Below, piece after piece: positions 7,506-14,778 of a stretch of 34,167 bases of DNA (position 1 is its first letter; every line of letters begins with the position of its first letter). The translations under genes were made by a program, and so were the position numbers. The notes under the pieces were generated by a model. The model was not told the DNA's origin. It worked only from the letters and a program-made list of their open reading frames with translations, and searched no databases. Source of the DNA: Streptomyces sp. 8K308 (GTDB lineage Bacteria > Actinomycetota > Actinomycetes > Streptomycetales > Streptomycetaceae); contig NZ_SMKC01000045.1 in the NCBI RefSeq assembly GCF_004348315.1, positions 1-34,167 on the forward strand. The letters run 5' to 3'.

Positions 7506-8963
7506 GTGAGCACGCCCCTGTATATCGAGCCTCGCCTTGAGGCATCGCTCAGCACACTGCTTGAGTCCGCGTCGTTCCTGCACTCCCTTGTCGACGCCCT
7601 GGGATCCCCGCTCAACGTGGTGCTGCCGGACGGCATCGCGGAGAACGCCGAGCGCTTCCGCGCCGTCTACCGGAAGCACCATCTCGGCGGCCAGCTGTTC
7701 TTCGCCCACAAGGCGAACCGGTCGAGCGCCCTGGTGCGGCGGCTCGCGGCCGGGGACGCGGGGATCGACGTGGCCTCGCTCGGCGAGTTACAGCACGCGC
7801 TGGGGGCGGGGTTCTCCCCGGGCCGGATCCTGGCCACCGGGCCGAAGGATCCGGAGTTCCTGTGGCTGGCGGCCCGCGCCGGGGTGACCGTCAGCGTCGA
7901 CGCGCGCGCCGAGCTGGAGACTCTGGCGAGTCTGGTGCGTGCCCACGCGCTGCCCCGGGTTCGGATCCTGTTGCGGCTGTCGGAGTTCGAGTCGACGGGC
8001 GTCAGGGTCCGCTCCCGGCGCAGCCGCTTCGGCTCGCCCGTGCGGGAGACGGACGCCCTGCTGGACGTCGTCGAGCGGCTCGGAGAGGCCGTCGAACTGA
8101 TCGGCGTCGCTTACCACCTCGACACCACCAGTCTCGCCGAGAAGGCCCTGGCGCTGGAGAGCTGTGTCGGGGTCCTTGACGAGTGCCGGCTTCGAGGGCT
8201 CGAGCCGCGCGTCATCGACGTCGGCGGCGGCTTCGGCGCGAGTTACGTCGCCGACGCCGGCCAGTGGGAGCGTTACACCAATGAGTTGGCGAGCGCGGTG
8301 CTGGGCGCACGCCCGGCGCTGACCTGGCGCGGCCACGGCTACGGCCTGTGGAGCGAGGGGGGCACCCTGCGCGGGGCGTCGGCGCTGTATCCGGCGCACC
8401 GCACGGCCGTGGGCGCCCGGTATCTCGACGAACTCCTCTCGCTTCCCGGGCCCACGCTCGGCCGCCCGCTCGGCACCCTGCTGCTTGAGCACCTGTACGA
8501 CCTGTACGCCGAGCCCGGGCGGTCGCTGGTGGACCAGTGCGGTCTCTCGCTGGCCAGGGTCCTGGACGTGCGCCGCACGGACGGCGGCGACCATCTGGTG
8601 CGCCTCGGCATGAACGCCGGTGACGTCAGCCTGGAGGAGCACGGCATCCTCGTCGACCCCGTGCTCGTACCGCGCGCCGGCGTGCGGGGGGACGCGGGGC
8701 CGGTGGGGGCCTACCTCGTCGGGAACCTGTGCCTGGAAGGCGACCTGATCACCCGGCGCATGGTCTACCTGCCCCGGCTGCCGTGCCCCGGCGACCTGCT
8801 GGCCTTCGCGAACACCGCCGGGTACTGCATGGACTTCCACGCCCACCAGGCCCAGCGCCAGCCCGTCGCCCGCACGGTCGCCGTGGCGCGGGGCGGCGAC
8901 TCCTGGCAGTGGTGCCTGGACGAACGGTACTGGCCGGTCACGCTTCCCGGGGGACGGACATGA
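7506..8963 (+). CDS. Y4yA-like PLP-dependent fold-III decarboxylase-family enzyme
   Basis: 485 residues from GTG 7506, preceded by GGGGAGGAG; the open frame upstream to 7404 has no such site. The protein has the alanine-racemase/ornithine-diaminopimelate decarboxylase fold. QLFFAHKANRSSALVRR contains the PLP lysine (about K69), followed by GIDVASLGELQHAL, the VIDVGGGFGASY glycine loop, YAEPGRSLVDQCG, and the active-site type sequence NLCLEGD near the C-terminus. This combination resembles the poorly characterised Y4yA group. The likely reaction is decarboxylation of an amino acid or related PLP chemistry; the substrate is unknown. Its stop overlaps the next start (ATGA, 8960-8963), so it is coupled to the cysteine-synthase/rhodanese fusion. 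Confidence 0.87.
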   Translation: MSTPLYIEPRLEASLSTLLESASFLHSLVDALGSPLNVVLPDGIAENAERFRAVYRKHHLGGQLFFAHKANRSSALVRRLAAGDAGIDVASLGELQHALGAGFSPGRILATGPKDPEFLWLAARAGVTVSVDARAELETLASLVRAHALPRVRILLRLSEFESTGVRVRSRRSRFGSPVRETDALLDVVERLGEAVELIGVAYHLDTTSLAEKALALESCVGVLDECRLRGLEPRVIDVGGGFGASYVADAGQWERYTNELASAVLGARPALTWRGHGYGLWSEGGTLRGASALYPAHRTAVGARYLDELLSLPGPTLGRPLGTLLLEHLYDLYAEPGRSLVDQCGLSLARVLDVRRTDGGDHLVRLGMNAGDVSLEEHGILVDPVLVPRAGVRGDAGPVGAYLVGNLCLEGDLITRRMVYLPRLPCPGDLLAFANTAGYCMDFHAHQAQRQPVARTVAVARGGDSWQWCLDERYWPVTLPGGRT

Positions 8964-10279
8964 GGTATGACAGCATCACCGAGGCCATCGGCAACACCCC
9001 GCTGGTCCGCATCGACCCGGCCGTGCACGGCCTGCGCAACATCGATCTGTACGCCAAGTTGGAGATGCTCAACCCCTTCGGCTCGGTCAAGGACCGGGCC
9101 GCCTGGAACATGGTGCGGCCGGGTCTGTCGGCCGCCACCGAGCGGGGCGCCCAGATCGTGGAGCTCTCCAGCGGGAACACCGCGAAGGCCCTGGCCGTCC
9201 TGGCCAGCATGCACGGTCTCGCGTTCAGGAGCGTCACCAACCGGATGCGGATCCCGGAGATCAAGGAGCTGCTCCTGCTGCTGGGAGCCGAGATCGAGGA
9301 ACTGCCCGGCCAGAGCGAATGCCTCGACCCGACCGACACGGACGATCCGCTCACCCGGTTCCACCACGCCCTCGCCGAGGACGACAGCCGGTACCTGCAC
9401 ACCGATCAGTACTACAACCCGCGTAACACCCAGGCCCATATGGCGGGCACGGGCCCGGAGATCGTCAAGGACCTCGACGGCCGGGCGCCGGACTGGTTCT
9501 TCGCCTGTGTCGGCACGGCCGGCTCCTCCACGGGCGTCGCCAGGGTGCTGCGCGAGCACGACCCGACCGTGCGGGTGGTGGGCCTGGTGGCCGAGGCCTC
9601 GGACTTCATCCCGGGGATCCGCACGCTTGACGAGGTGCGGCACGTCGGCCTGTTCTCCCCGGACACCTACGACACGATCGAGTCGGTCAGCGCGGACGAC
9701 GCCATCGACGGCATGGTGACCCTGATCCGCCGCTGCGGGCTGCTCGCCGGGCCGACCGGTGGCGCCGCCTACCTGGGCACCGTGCGCCACCTGCGAGCGC
9801 TGGACGCGGAGCTGACGGAGCGCAGGTCCGCCGTCTTCATCGTCTGCGACCGGGTGGAGAGCTATCTCGGCTACGTCCGGCAGCGGCGTCCCGACCTGCT
9901 CGGCCGACCGCCGCGGCGGAACTCCGTGGCCACCGTGACCGAGGCCGAGATCCGGTCGGCCACGGCCATCGACACGGCACAGGCGCGAACGTGGATCGAG
10001 AGCGAGCGGCCCCTGGTGGTCGACCTGCGGGGCCCACGTGCGTACGCCACGCTGCACATCGAGGGATCGATCAACATCGTGGACGACCTCTTCGACGAAC
10101 TCGTGCGCGGCGGCCTGCCCTTCAGCAGACGACAACCCGTGCTGCTGGCGTGTCCGGTCGGCGAGAAGTCCGCCAGGTACGCCGCGCTGCTGACCCGCAT
10201 GGGCCACTCGGACGCGCGTAGCCTCGCCGGCGGCATCGTCGCATGGCGGGACGCCGGAGCGCCCCTGGTGCGGGACTGA
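8960..10279 (+). CDS. Cysteine-synthase-like enzyme fused to a rhodanese domain
   Basis: 439 residues from ATG 8960. Residues 1 to about 310 form a fold-II PLP enzyme: EAIGNTPLVRI at the N-terminus, the PLP lysine in FGSVKDRAA (K44), the substrate loop SSGNT (70-74), and the phosphate-binding region GTAGSSTGVARVL. Residues about 335-439 form a rhodanese domain with VVDLRGPRAYATLHIEGSIN and the active-site loop ACPVGEKSARYAALL, whose Cys398 could carry a persulfide. Cysteine synthases normally lack this domain. The fusion suggests sulfur is passed from the neighbouring desulfurase through the rhodanese cysteine to an aminoacrylate intermediate, though this is inference. It is the middle gene of a tight three-gene PLP operon and may make a sulfur-containing or diamino acid. 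Substrate unknown. Confidence 0.9.
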   Translation: MRYDSITEAIGNTPLVRIDPAVHGLRNIDLYAKLEMLNPFGSVKDRAAWNMVRPGLSAATERGAQIVELSSGNTAKALAVLASMHGLAFRSVTNRMRIPEIKELLLLLGAEIEELPGQSECLDPTDTDDPLTRFHHALAEDDSRYLHTDQYYNPRNTQAHMAGTGPEIVKDLDGRAPDWFFACVGTAGSSTGVARVLREHDPTVRVVGLVAEASDFIPGIRTLDEVRHVGLFSPDTYDTIESVSADDAIDGMVTLIRRCGLLAGPTGGAAYLGTVRHLRALDAELTERRSAVFIVCDRVESYLGYVRQRRPDLLGRPPRRNSVATVTEAEIRSATAIDTAQARTWIESERPLVVDLRGPRAYATLHIEGSINIVDDLFDELVRGGLPFSRRQPVLLACPVGEKSARYAALLTRMGHSDARSLAGGIVAWRDAGAPLVRD

Positions 10280-10281
10280 CG

Positions 10282-11517
10282 ATGCTCGCCCCGACGTCGG
10301 AAGGCATACCCGAGTTCGCCAGGGACACGGCGGAGCTGCGGGCCTGGCACGAGGCGTTGCGCGCCGAGTTCCCCATCATCACCCGTCATCCCGAGCTGGT
10401 CTTCCTCGACAGCGCCGCCACCTCGCAGAAGCCACGGGCCGTGCTGGACGCCGTCCACGCCTACCTCACCACGAGCAACGCCAACGCGGGGCGGGGTGCC
10501 TACCCGTGGGCCAACCGGACGACGGCCCTTGTGGAGCGGACCAGGAGCCGCGTCAAGGGCTTCCTGGGCGACCGGGCACCGGGGGCGTCCACCGTCCACT
10601 TCGTGAGCGGGACCAGCGAGGGACTGCGGGCCGTCGCGCTCGACTGGCTCACCACCTGGCTCACCGACGGTGACGAGATCATCGTCCCCTTCGCCGACCA
10701 CCAGGCGAACCTCTCGCCCTGGCTGGAGGCCCAGCGGCTGCTCGGCCGCCAGGGCGTTGGCATCCACGTCCGCGCCCTGCCCCGCCAGGCCGTCTCCGGC
10801 GACTACGACCATGTGGCGCTGGCCGAGATGGTCGGCCCGCGGACCCGCTTCGTCGCCGCCACGCACGTCCACCACGTCTACGGCGCGGACATGGACATCC
10901 ATCGGCTGCGCGAGGCGGTGGGGCCCGAGGTGGTGATCTGTCTGGACGCCGCTCAGAGCGTCGGCCACCTGCCCGTGTCGGTGTCCGACCTCGACGTGGA
11001 CTTCGTGGTCTTCTCCGGACACAAGGCGCTGGCCCTGCCGGGCTCGGGCGCCGTGTGGTGCCGCGGGGAGCGTGGCCCGGAGTTCCGTCCCGGCGGCTGG
11101 AGCGGGACGCCGAACACCGTGGGCATCGCCAGCGTCGAAGCGGCTCTCGACTGGCTGCACGCCGCGGGGACGGACCGCGTCGCGCGATGGAACCGCGCCC
11201 TGGCGGCCCAGCTGACCGACGGACTACGCCACCTGTCGCCCTACACGGTCCTGGGCTGCCAGCGCAGCCTGCCCGCCGACGCGGACGTTCGGCGCCGCGA
11301 AGGCATCGTGACCTTTCGGCACCGCGAGATCCCCTCAGACGACCTCGGCTTCATCCTGTTCGACCGCGGCTTCATGGTGCGGGCCGACAGCCTCTGCCAG
11401 GCCGGTGCGGACGGGACCGAGGAGAAGGACGGCGCCGTGCGCGTCAGCGTCCACGTCTACAACAGTCCCGAGGAGATCGAGCGACTGCTGTCCGTCCTCG
11501 CCACACTCGACGACTGA
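10282..11517 (+). CDS. SufS-like cysteine desulfurase (class V aminotransferase fold)
   Basis: 411 residues from ATG 10282, two bases after the fusion gene. It shows the SufS/CsdA pattern: VFLDSAATSQKPRAVLDAV near the N-terminus, RGAYPWANRTT, the PLP lysine in FSGHKALALPGSGAVW (K248), and a cysteine in VRADSLCQAG (C372). That cysteine sits where SufS-type enzymes hold their persulfide. Such enzymes take sulfur from cysteine, leave alanine, and pass the persulfide to a partner. The partner here is probably the rhodanese domain encoded next to it, rather than SufU, and no iron-sulfur scaffold gene is nearby. This makes a biosynthetic role more likely than general iron-sulfur assembly. Selenocysteine lyase activity is an alternative that sequence cannot exclude. 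Confidence 0.9.
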   Translation: MLAPTSEGIPEFARDTAELRAWHEALRAEFPIITRHPELVFLDSAATSQKPRAVLDAVHAYLTTSNANAGRGAYPWANRTTALVERTRSRVKGFLGDRAPGASTVHFVSGTSEGLRAVALDWLTTWLTDGDEIIVPFADHQANLSPWLEAQRLLGRQGVGIHVRALPRQAVSGDYDHVALAEMVGPRTRFVAATHVHHVYGADMDIHRLREAVGPEVVICLDAAQSVGHLPVSVSDLDVDFVVFSGHKALALPGSGAVWCRGERGPEFRPGGWSGTPNTVGIASVEAALDWLHAAGTDRVARWNRALAAQLTDGLRHLSPYTVLGCQRSLPADADVRRREGIVTFRHREIPSDDLGFILFDRGFMVRADSLCQAGADGTEEKDGAVRVSVHVYNSPEEIERLLSVLATLDD

Positions 11518-11533
11518 TCCCTTCCCGATTCGT

Positions 11534-11554
11534 TCATGGCAATCATTTCCATTA
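11534..11554. promoter_or_regulatory. Zur-like box 2
   Basis: TGGCAATCATTTCCA (11537-11551) is a 7-1-7 inverted repeat with one mismatched pair. With its flanks it agrees with most positions of the Streptomyces Zur box. It lies in the gap after the desulfurase stop and 46 bp before the methyltransferase start. This suggests the methyltransferase is transcribed separately from the PLP operon and is repressed when zinc is sufficient. Confidence 0.7.
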
Positions 11555-11599
11555 AGCTGAGTCGGAGTTGGCGCGGAACGGTGGAGGTGGCGCGACGGA

Positions 11600-12355
11600 A
11601 TGGGCGTGAGCATGGCGACGGCCGGGCTGTGGGTGGAGCGCTGGGAACGCCAGCAGCAGCGGTACGCCGTCGACCGCGAGGAACGGTTCACCGTGATCGC
11701 CGACGTGATCGACCACGTGACGGCCGGCCGGTCGACCCCGCTGATCGTCGATCTCGGCTGCGGCCCGGGCTCGTTGGCCGCCCGGCTGGCCGCCCGGCTG
11801 CCCCACGCGGACATCGTGGCCGTGGACATGGACCCGCTGCTCCTCGAACTCGGCCGGGCCCGCCACGCGGACGCGGCACGCTTCGTGGACACGGTGATCG
11901 GCGAGGACGGCTGGACCGCCGCCCTGGGCGTGGACCGCCCCCTGGACGCCGCCGTTTCCACCACGGCACTGCACTACCTCGCCAAGCCGGTACTCCGGCG
12001 GACCTACCGCGAGCTCGCGGCGCTGCTCCGCCCGGGCGGCGCCCTGATCAACGGCGACCACCTGCCGCTGGACGATGAGCCGTTCACCGAGCTCGTGGCC
12101 CACGTGGGGCGGCGCAGAGCGGAGCGGTCGCGCGCCCATCGTCACGAGGACTGGGCGTCCTGGTGGGCGGCGGCGGCACGTGACCCGGAACTGGCCGACC
12201 TGTTCAGGGAGCGAAGCCGACGCCTGTCCACGGGCGGCAACGACAACAGGCTGACGCTCTCCCGGCACGTCGCGCTCCTGCGGCAGGCCGGCTTCGCCCA
12301 CGTCAGCTCGGTCTGGCAGTTCGGCGAGAGCCACGTCCTGGTCGCGATCCGGTAG
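11600..12355 (+). CDS. Class I SAM-dependent methyltransferase
   Basis: 251 residues from ATG 11600, preceded by GGTGGAGGTGG; a second in-frame ATG at 11612 is possible. It contains the SAM-binding motif LIVDLGCGPGSLAARLAARL, the acidic end of the second strand in IVAVDMDPLLLELGRAR, and DAAVSTTALHYL followed by LLRPGGALINGDHL. The protein is complete and of usual length. Substrate is unknown: it could methylate the nearby RiPP product, the product of the PLP enzymes, or another small molecule. The Zur-like box immediately upstream implies production under zinc limitation, which ties it to the metallophore genes. It ends 33 bases before a perfect terminator shared with the convergent propeller gene. 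Confidence 0.88.
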   Translation: MGVSMATAGLWVERWERQQQRYAVDREERFTVIADVIDHVTAGRSTPLIVDLGCGPGSLAARLAARLPHADIVAVDMDPLLLELGRARHADAARFVDTVIGEDGWTAALGVDRPLDAAVSTTALHYLAKPVLRRTYRELAALLRPGGALINGDHLPLDDEPFTELVAHVGRRRAERSRAHRHEDWASWWAAAARDPELADLFRERSRRLSTGGNDNRLTLSRHVALLRQAGFAHVSSVWQFGESHVLVAIR

Positions 12356-12387
12356 CCCGGAGCCGCGCCCATCACTCGCGGAAACAA

Positions 12388-12420
12388 CCCCGTGGGCCGG
12401 TACGCTAGCGGCCCACGGGG
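12388..12420. terminator. Bidirectional terminator between convergent genes
   Basis: CCCCGTGGGCC (12388-12398) and GGCCCACGGGG (12410-12420) form a perfect 11-bp stem with an 11-base loop. The stop codon of the minus-strand propeller gene falls in the loop, so the same structure can end transcripts from both sides. Confidence 0.8.
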
Positions 12421-13604
12421 TCGCCTTCGGCCTGGTCGGTTCGCGTGCGCAGCGTCGCGTGGCCGCCGTGATGCAGGGGCGTGTCCAGCTTGAAGCGGGC
12501 CGCCTCAGTGCCTGTCCCGGCGTCGAAGAGGTGAACCTCGCCGTGGCCACCGCGGGTGACGGCGACCCAGTCCGCGCCCGGTGACGCCGCCACCGCACGG
12601 CGTTGGACGCCTTCCCAGGGGGTGCCGCCGCGACGGGGCGCGCCGTCCATGGCCGGGAGGGGGAGGCGGTGGGCGGTCGCGCCCTCGGCGTCCAGCAGGA
12701 TCAGTTCGTCGCCGTCCGGATGGACGCGGGTGAAGGCGGTGTGGTCCTTCGCGAGGGCCAGCCGGAAGACCAGTCCCGGCCCGAGGTCGGTCACGGTCGT
12801 TCGTGCTGTCTCCAGTTCGTGGCGCCACGCCTGGTTCGTCCACTCCGGCCACCGCAGCGGGTCCGGGTGGCCGCCCCGAAGCGTCGACCACAGCGCCCGC
12901 CGCCGCGGGTCGAGCCGCAGATACCAACCCCGGGCGGGCGAACCCCAGGGGATCACCGGCCCTGCGACGAGCGCGTCGCCGTCGCGGCGTGCCCGGTGCA
13001 CCCCCTCGCCGACGGCCGCGAACACCTCGCCGCGGTCCGGGGCCTGGGCGTCCCCGTGCCCATCGTCCGGCAGCGGGAGGTGCGCGCGGGGGGTGGCCGG
13101 CGGGCAGCCGGGCGGTGCCCCGAGCAGGTCGGCGAACCGGTGGACGGCCAGGGCGCCGGGTTCCCTGTGGCGCAGGACGACGAGGGGATCTCCTCCGCCC
13201 AGTACGGTCACTCCTGGCTCGCCCACCCGGGTGCGCACCCGGGCCGCGTCTCCCGTGACGAGGTCGACGACCGTCAGGAGATCCGACCACGGCTTGTCGT
13301 TTCTCCCCAGGCCCGTCGTGACGGCGACCCAGCGGCCGGACGGGTCGACGGCGAGGTGTTCGGCCGGCACGGCGACCGGAACCGCGGCCTCCACCAGCTC
13401 GCGGCCGAACGGGGCGAGCACCAGCAGTTCGCCCCTGCGGTCGTCGACGCAGGCGGTGCGTCCGCCCGGCAGCGCCAGGAACCCGGCGTGCTCGGAGATG
13501 TGGCGTTGGGTGAGGCGGCCGGCCTCGATGCCGTCCGGCACGGTCAGCACATGGACGAATCCCCCTACGTGGTCGGAGACGAGCAGCAGCGGACCGTCCG
13601 TCAT
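12405..13604 (-). CDS. Zur-box-associated beta-propeller-like protein of unknown function
   Basis: 399 residues from ATG 13604, which has GAGGAGG five bases upstream; a GTG at 13637 would add 11 residues. There is no signal peptide or membrane segment. The sequence repeats a strand-rich pattern typical of WD40/YVTN-like propellers: LLLVSDHVGGFVHVLTVPDG, HLAVDPSGRWVAVTTG, TAFTRVHPDGDELILLDAEG and ASPGADWVAVTRGGHGEVHL, each with small residues before a hydrophobic strand. The N-terminal HISEHAGF and C-terminal TPLHHGGHATL are His-rich and might bind metal, which is speculative. The gene is divergent from the RiPP precursor and shares its Zur-like box, so it should be induced when zinc is scarce. 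I do not recognise a characterised family; a binding or sensing role is possible. Confidence 0.8.
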   Translation of the reverse strand: MTDGPLLLVSDHVGGFVHVLTVPDGIEAGRLTQRHISEHAGFLALPGGRTACVDDRRGELLVLAPFGRELVEAAVPVAVPAEHLAVDPSGRWVAVTTGLGRNDKPWSDLLTVVDLVTGDAARVRTRVGEPGVTVLGGGDPLVVLRHREPGALAVHRFADLLGAPPGCPPATPRAHLPLPDDGHGDAQAPDRGEVFAAVGEGVHRARRDGDALVAGPVIPWGSPARGWYLRLDPRRRALWSTLRGGHPDPLRWPEWTNQAWRHELETARTTVTDLGPGLVFRLALAKDHTAFTRVHPDGDELILLDAEGATAHRLPLPAMDGAPRRGGTPWEGVQRRAVAASPGADWVAVTRGGHGEVHLFDAGTGTEAARFKLDTPLHHGGHATLRTRTDQAEGDPVGR

Positions 13605-13652
13605 CAGGGCCTCCTCGCCGTGTGTTGCCTGGATCACTCTCCCGGGGCTAGT

Positions 13653-13673
13653 AAATGATAATCATATTCTTTA
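13653..13673. promoter_or_regulatory. Zur-like box 3, shared by the propeller gene and the RiPP precursor
   Basis: The centre ATGATAATCATATTC (13655-13669) is an AT-rich palindrome in an otherwise GC-rich region and agrees well with the Streptomyces Zur box. It lies 49 bp upstream of the minus-strand propeller start and 60 bp upstream of the plus-strand precursor start. One operator could therefore repress both divergent promoters. A longer in-frame start for the precursor at 13655 lies inside this site, which argues against it. Confidence 0.72.
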
Positions 13674-13732
13674 GCCTCTCCTGTGCGGCGTTCATCCGAC
13701 CGCCGTACCTCCCCTGCGAAAAAGGAGAGTTC

Positions 13733-13858
13733 ATGAACCACGAGATGGACGACGAGCGGGTCTTCGCGCCGATCGCCGACCCGGGCCAGCTGGCTCACGA
13801 CTCGGCCTCGCACTCCAACGCGCTCGTCGAGAACCCCTTCGAGGAAGACGGCGAGTAA
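13733..13858 (+). CDS. Probable RiPP (TOMM) precursor peptide
   Basis: A 41-residue peptide from ATG 13733, with the strong site AAAGGAGAG six bases upstream. It is the first gene before a complete set of azoline-forming enzymes. The N-terminal half, containing MDDERVFAPIADPGQL, is acidic and hydrophobic like a leader. Residues 22-29 (HDSASHSN) concentrate the three serines and two of the three histidines. The C-terminus (ENPFEEDGE) is strongly acidic. There is no Cys or Thr, so any heterocycles would be oxazol(in)es from Ser24, Ser26 and Ser28. The first two serines follow Asp and Ala, and the third follows His, so an imidazole next to an oxazole is possible. No obvious double-Gly or Ala-X-Ala cleavage site is seen. 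The cyclization sites and final product are inference. Confidence 0.8.
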   Translation: MNHEMDDERVFAPIADPGQLAHDSASHSNALVENPFEEDGE

Positions 13859-13885
13859 CCAACCAGGGGGCCAGCGCCCCTGACC

Positions 13886-13919
13886 GTGGGCCCGCCGGCC
13901 GCCTTCCTGGCGGGCCCAC
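13886..13919 (+). terminator. Hairpin between precursor gene and biosynthetic genes
   Basis: GTGGGCCCGCC (13886-13896) pairs perfectly with GGCGGGCCCAC (13909-13919) around a 12-base loop, 28 bases after the precursor stop. RiPP operons often have such a partial terminator, which lets the precursor be made in excess over the enzymes. No strong T-run follows, fitting partial rather than complete termination. Confidence 0.65.
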
Positions 13920-13956
13920 ACCCCTCTCCGAGGTCCAACCCGACAGGAGACCTGAC

Positions 13957-14778
13957 GTGTCCCGCAGCCAGCTCGCACCCGGTGTCGAGGTCGTCGCCGT
14001 CCCCGGGGACGGTCTCGCCGTCCGCACGGCCGACGGGGAGTTCCTCAGAGTTCGGACGGGCGAGGCGGACCACGGCGCGCTGCTGGCGCGACTCTCCGGG
14101 GCGGCGACGGGCGAGCCGACCGCCGAACTCGACCGCCTGGTCAGGGCCTTCGAGGACGCCAGCTATCTCTCGGAAGGTCCGCGGCGCACGGACTGGCCCG
14201 CCGAACGGAGGGACGTTCGGCTGGTGGGCGACCCCGTGCTGACCGAGCCGCTGGCCGCGTACCTGCGGGCCGAAGGTGCCGCGCCGCGCTCGACGGAGCC
14301 CGACGCGGCGGTCGACGGGCGCCCCGCCGCCGTGGTCTGGTGCGTCGACGGGCCCGTGCCCGAGGGGTTGTGGGACGTCGCCGACCGGCTGCCCGAGCGC
14401 GGCATCGCCTGGCTGCGCTGTCACCGCGAGGGCTGGCAGGCATACGTGGAGCCCCTCGCCGCGGCTGCCGGCGATGTCACCTCGGCCCACGTCCGTGCCC
14501 GTCGACTCGCCGCCACGCCCGCACACCGCGAGCTGGCCGCCTACTGGAGCGGCCCTCGCACGTCCGGCGCCGCCATCCACCTCTCCGCTCCAGCGGCGGG
14601 GTTGCTCGCCGCGATACTCGCCGACGACCTCACCCGATGGGCCACCGACGCCCCCGACACCGGCGGGCTGCCCGCCCGGCGCCGGCTCCGCCGTGTCGAC
14701 CTGCGGACGCTGACCGTCACCGAGCACCCCGTGCTGCCCGTCCCCGACATCGCCCCGATGCCCGAGAGGGTGGGGTGA
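13957..14778 (+). CDS. TOMM leader-peptide-binding protein (Ocin-ThiF-like)
   Basis: 273 residues from GTG 13957, preceded by AGGAGA. Its position before the YcaO gene, its length and its content fit the partner proteins of azoline cyclodehydratases: an N-terminal part (about 1-85) that can hold the RiPP recognition element, then a degenerate E1/ThiF-like body. It starts SRSQLAPGVEVVAVPGDGLA and contains AAVVWCVDGPVPEGLWDVAD. The catalytic nucleotide-binding glycine loop and Cys pairs of true ThiF enzymes are absent, so it is probably a docking scaffold that brings the leader peptide to YcaO. The stop overlaps the next GTG (GTGA, 14775-14778). The family call rests partly on context because these proteins diverge quickly. 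Confidence 0.72.
   Translation: MSRSQLAPGVEVVAVPGDGLAVRTADGEFLRVRTGEADHGALLARLSGAATGEPTAELDRLVRAFEDASYLSEGPRRTDWPAERRDVRLVGDPVLTEPLAAYLRAEGAAPRSTEPDAAVDGRPAAVVWCVDGPVPEGLWDVADRLPERGIAWLRCHREGWQAYVEPLAAAAGDVTSAHVRARRLAATPAHRELAAYWSGPRTSGAAIHLSAPAAGLLAAILADDLTRWATDAPDTGGLPARRRLRRVDLRTLTVTEHPVLPVPDIAPMPERVG

Noticed and set aside
12505..13658. Long plus-strand open frames opposite the propeller gene
   Set aside because: They arise from high-GC codon bias on the opposite strand and show no protein family character; the minus strand has the ribosome binding site, stop at a terminator and repeat pattern.
13655..13732. A longer start for the precursor, adding a hydrophobic MIIIFF segment
   Set aside because: The start codon lies inside the Zur-like box and has no ribosome binding site, while ATG 13733 follows AAAGGAGAG.
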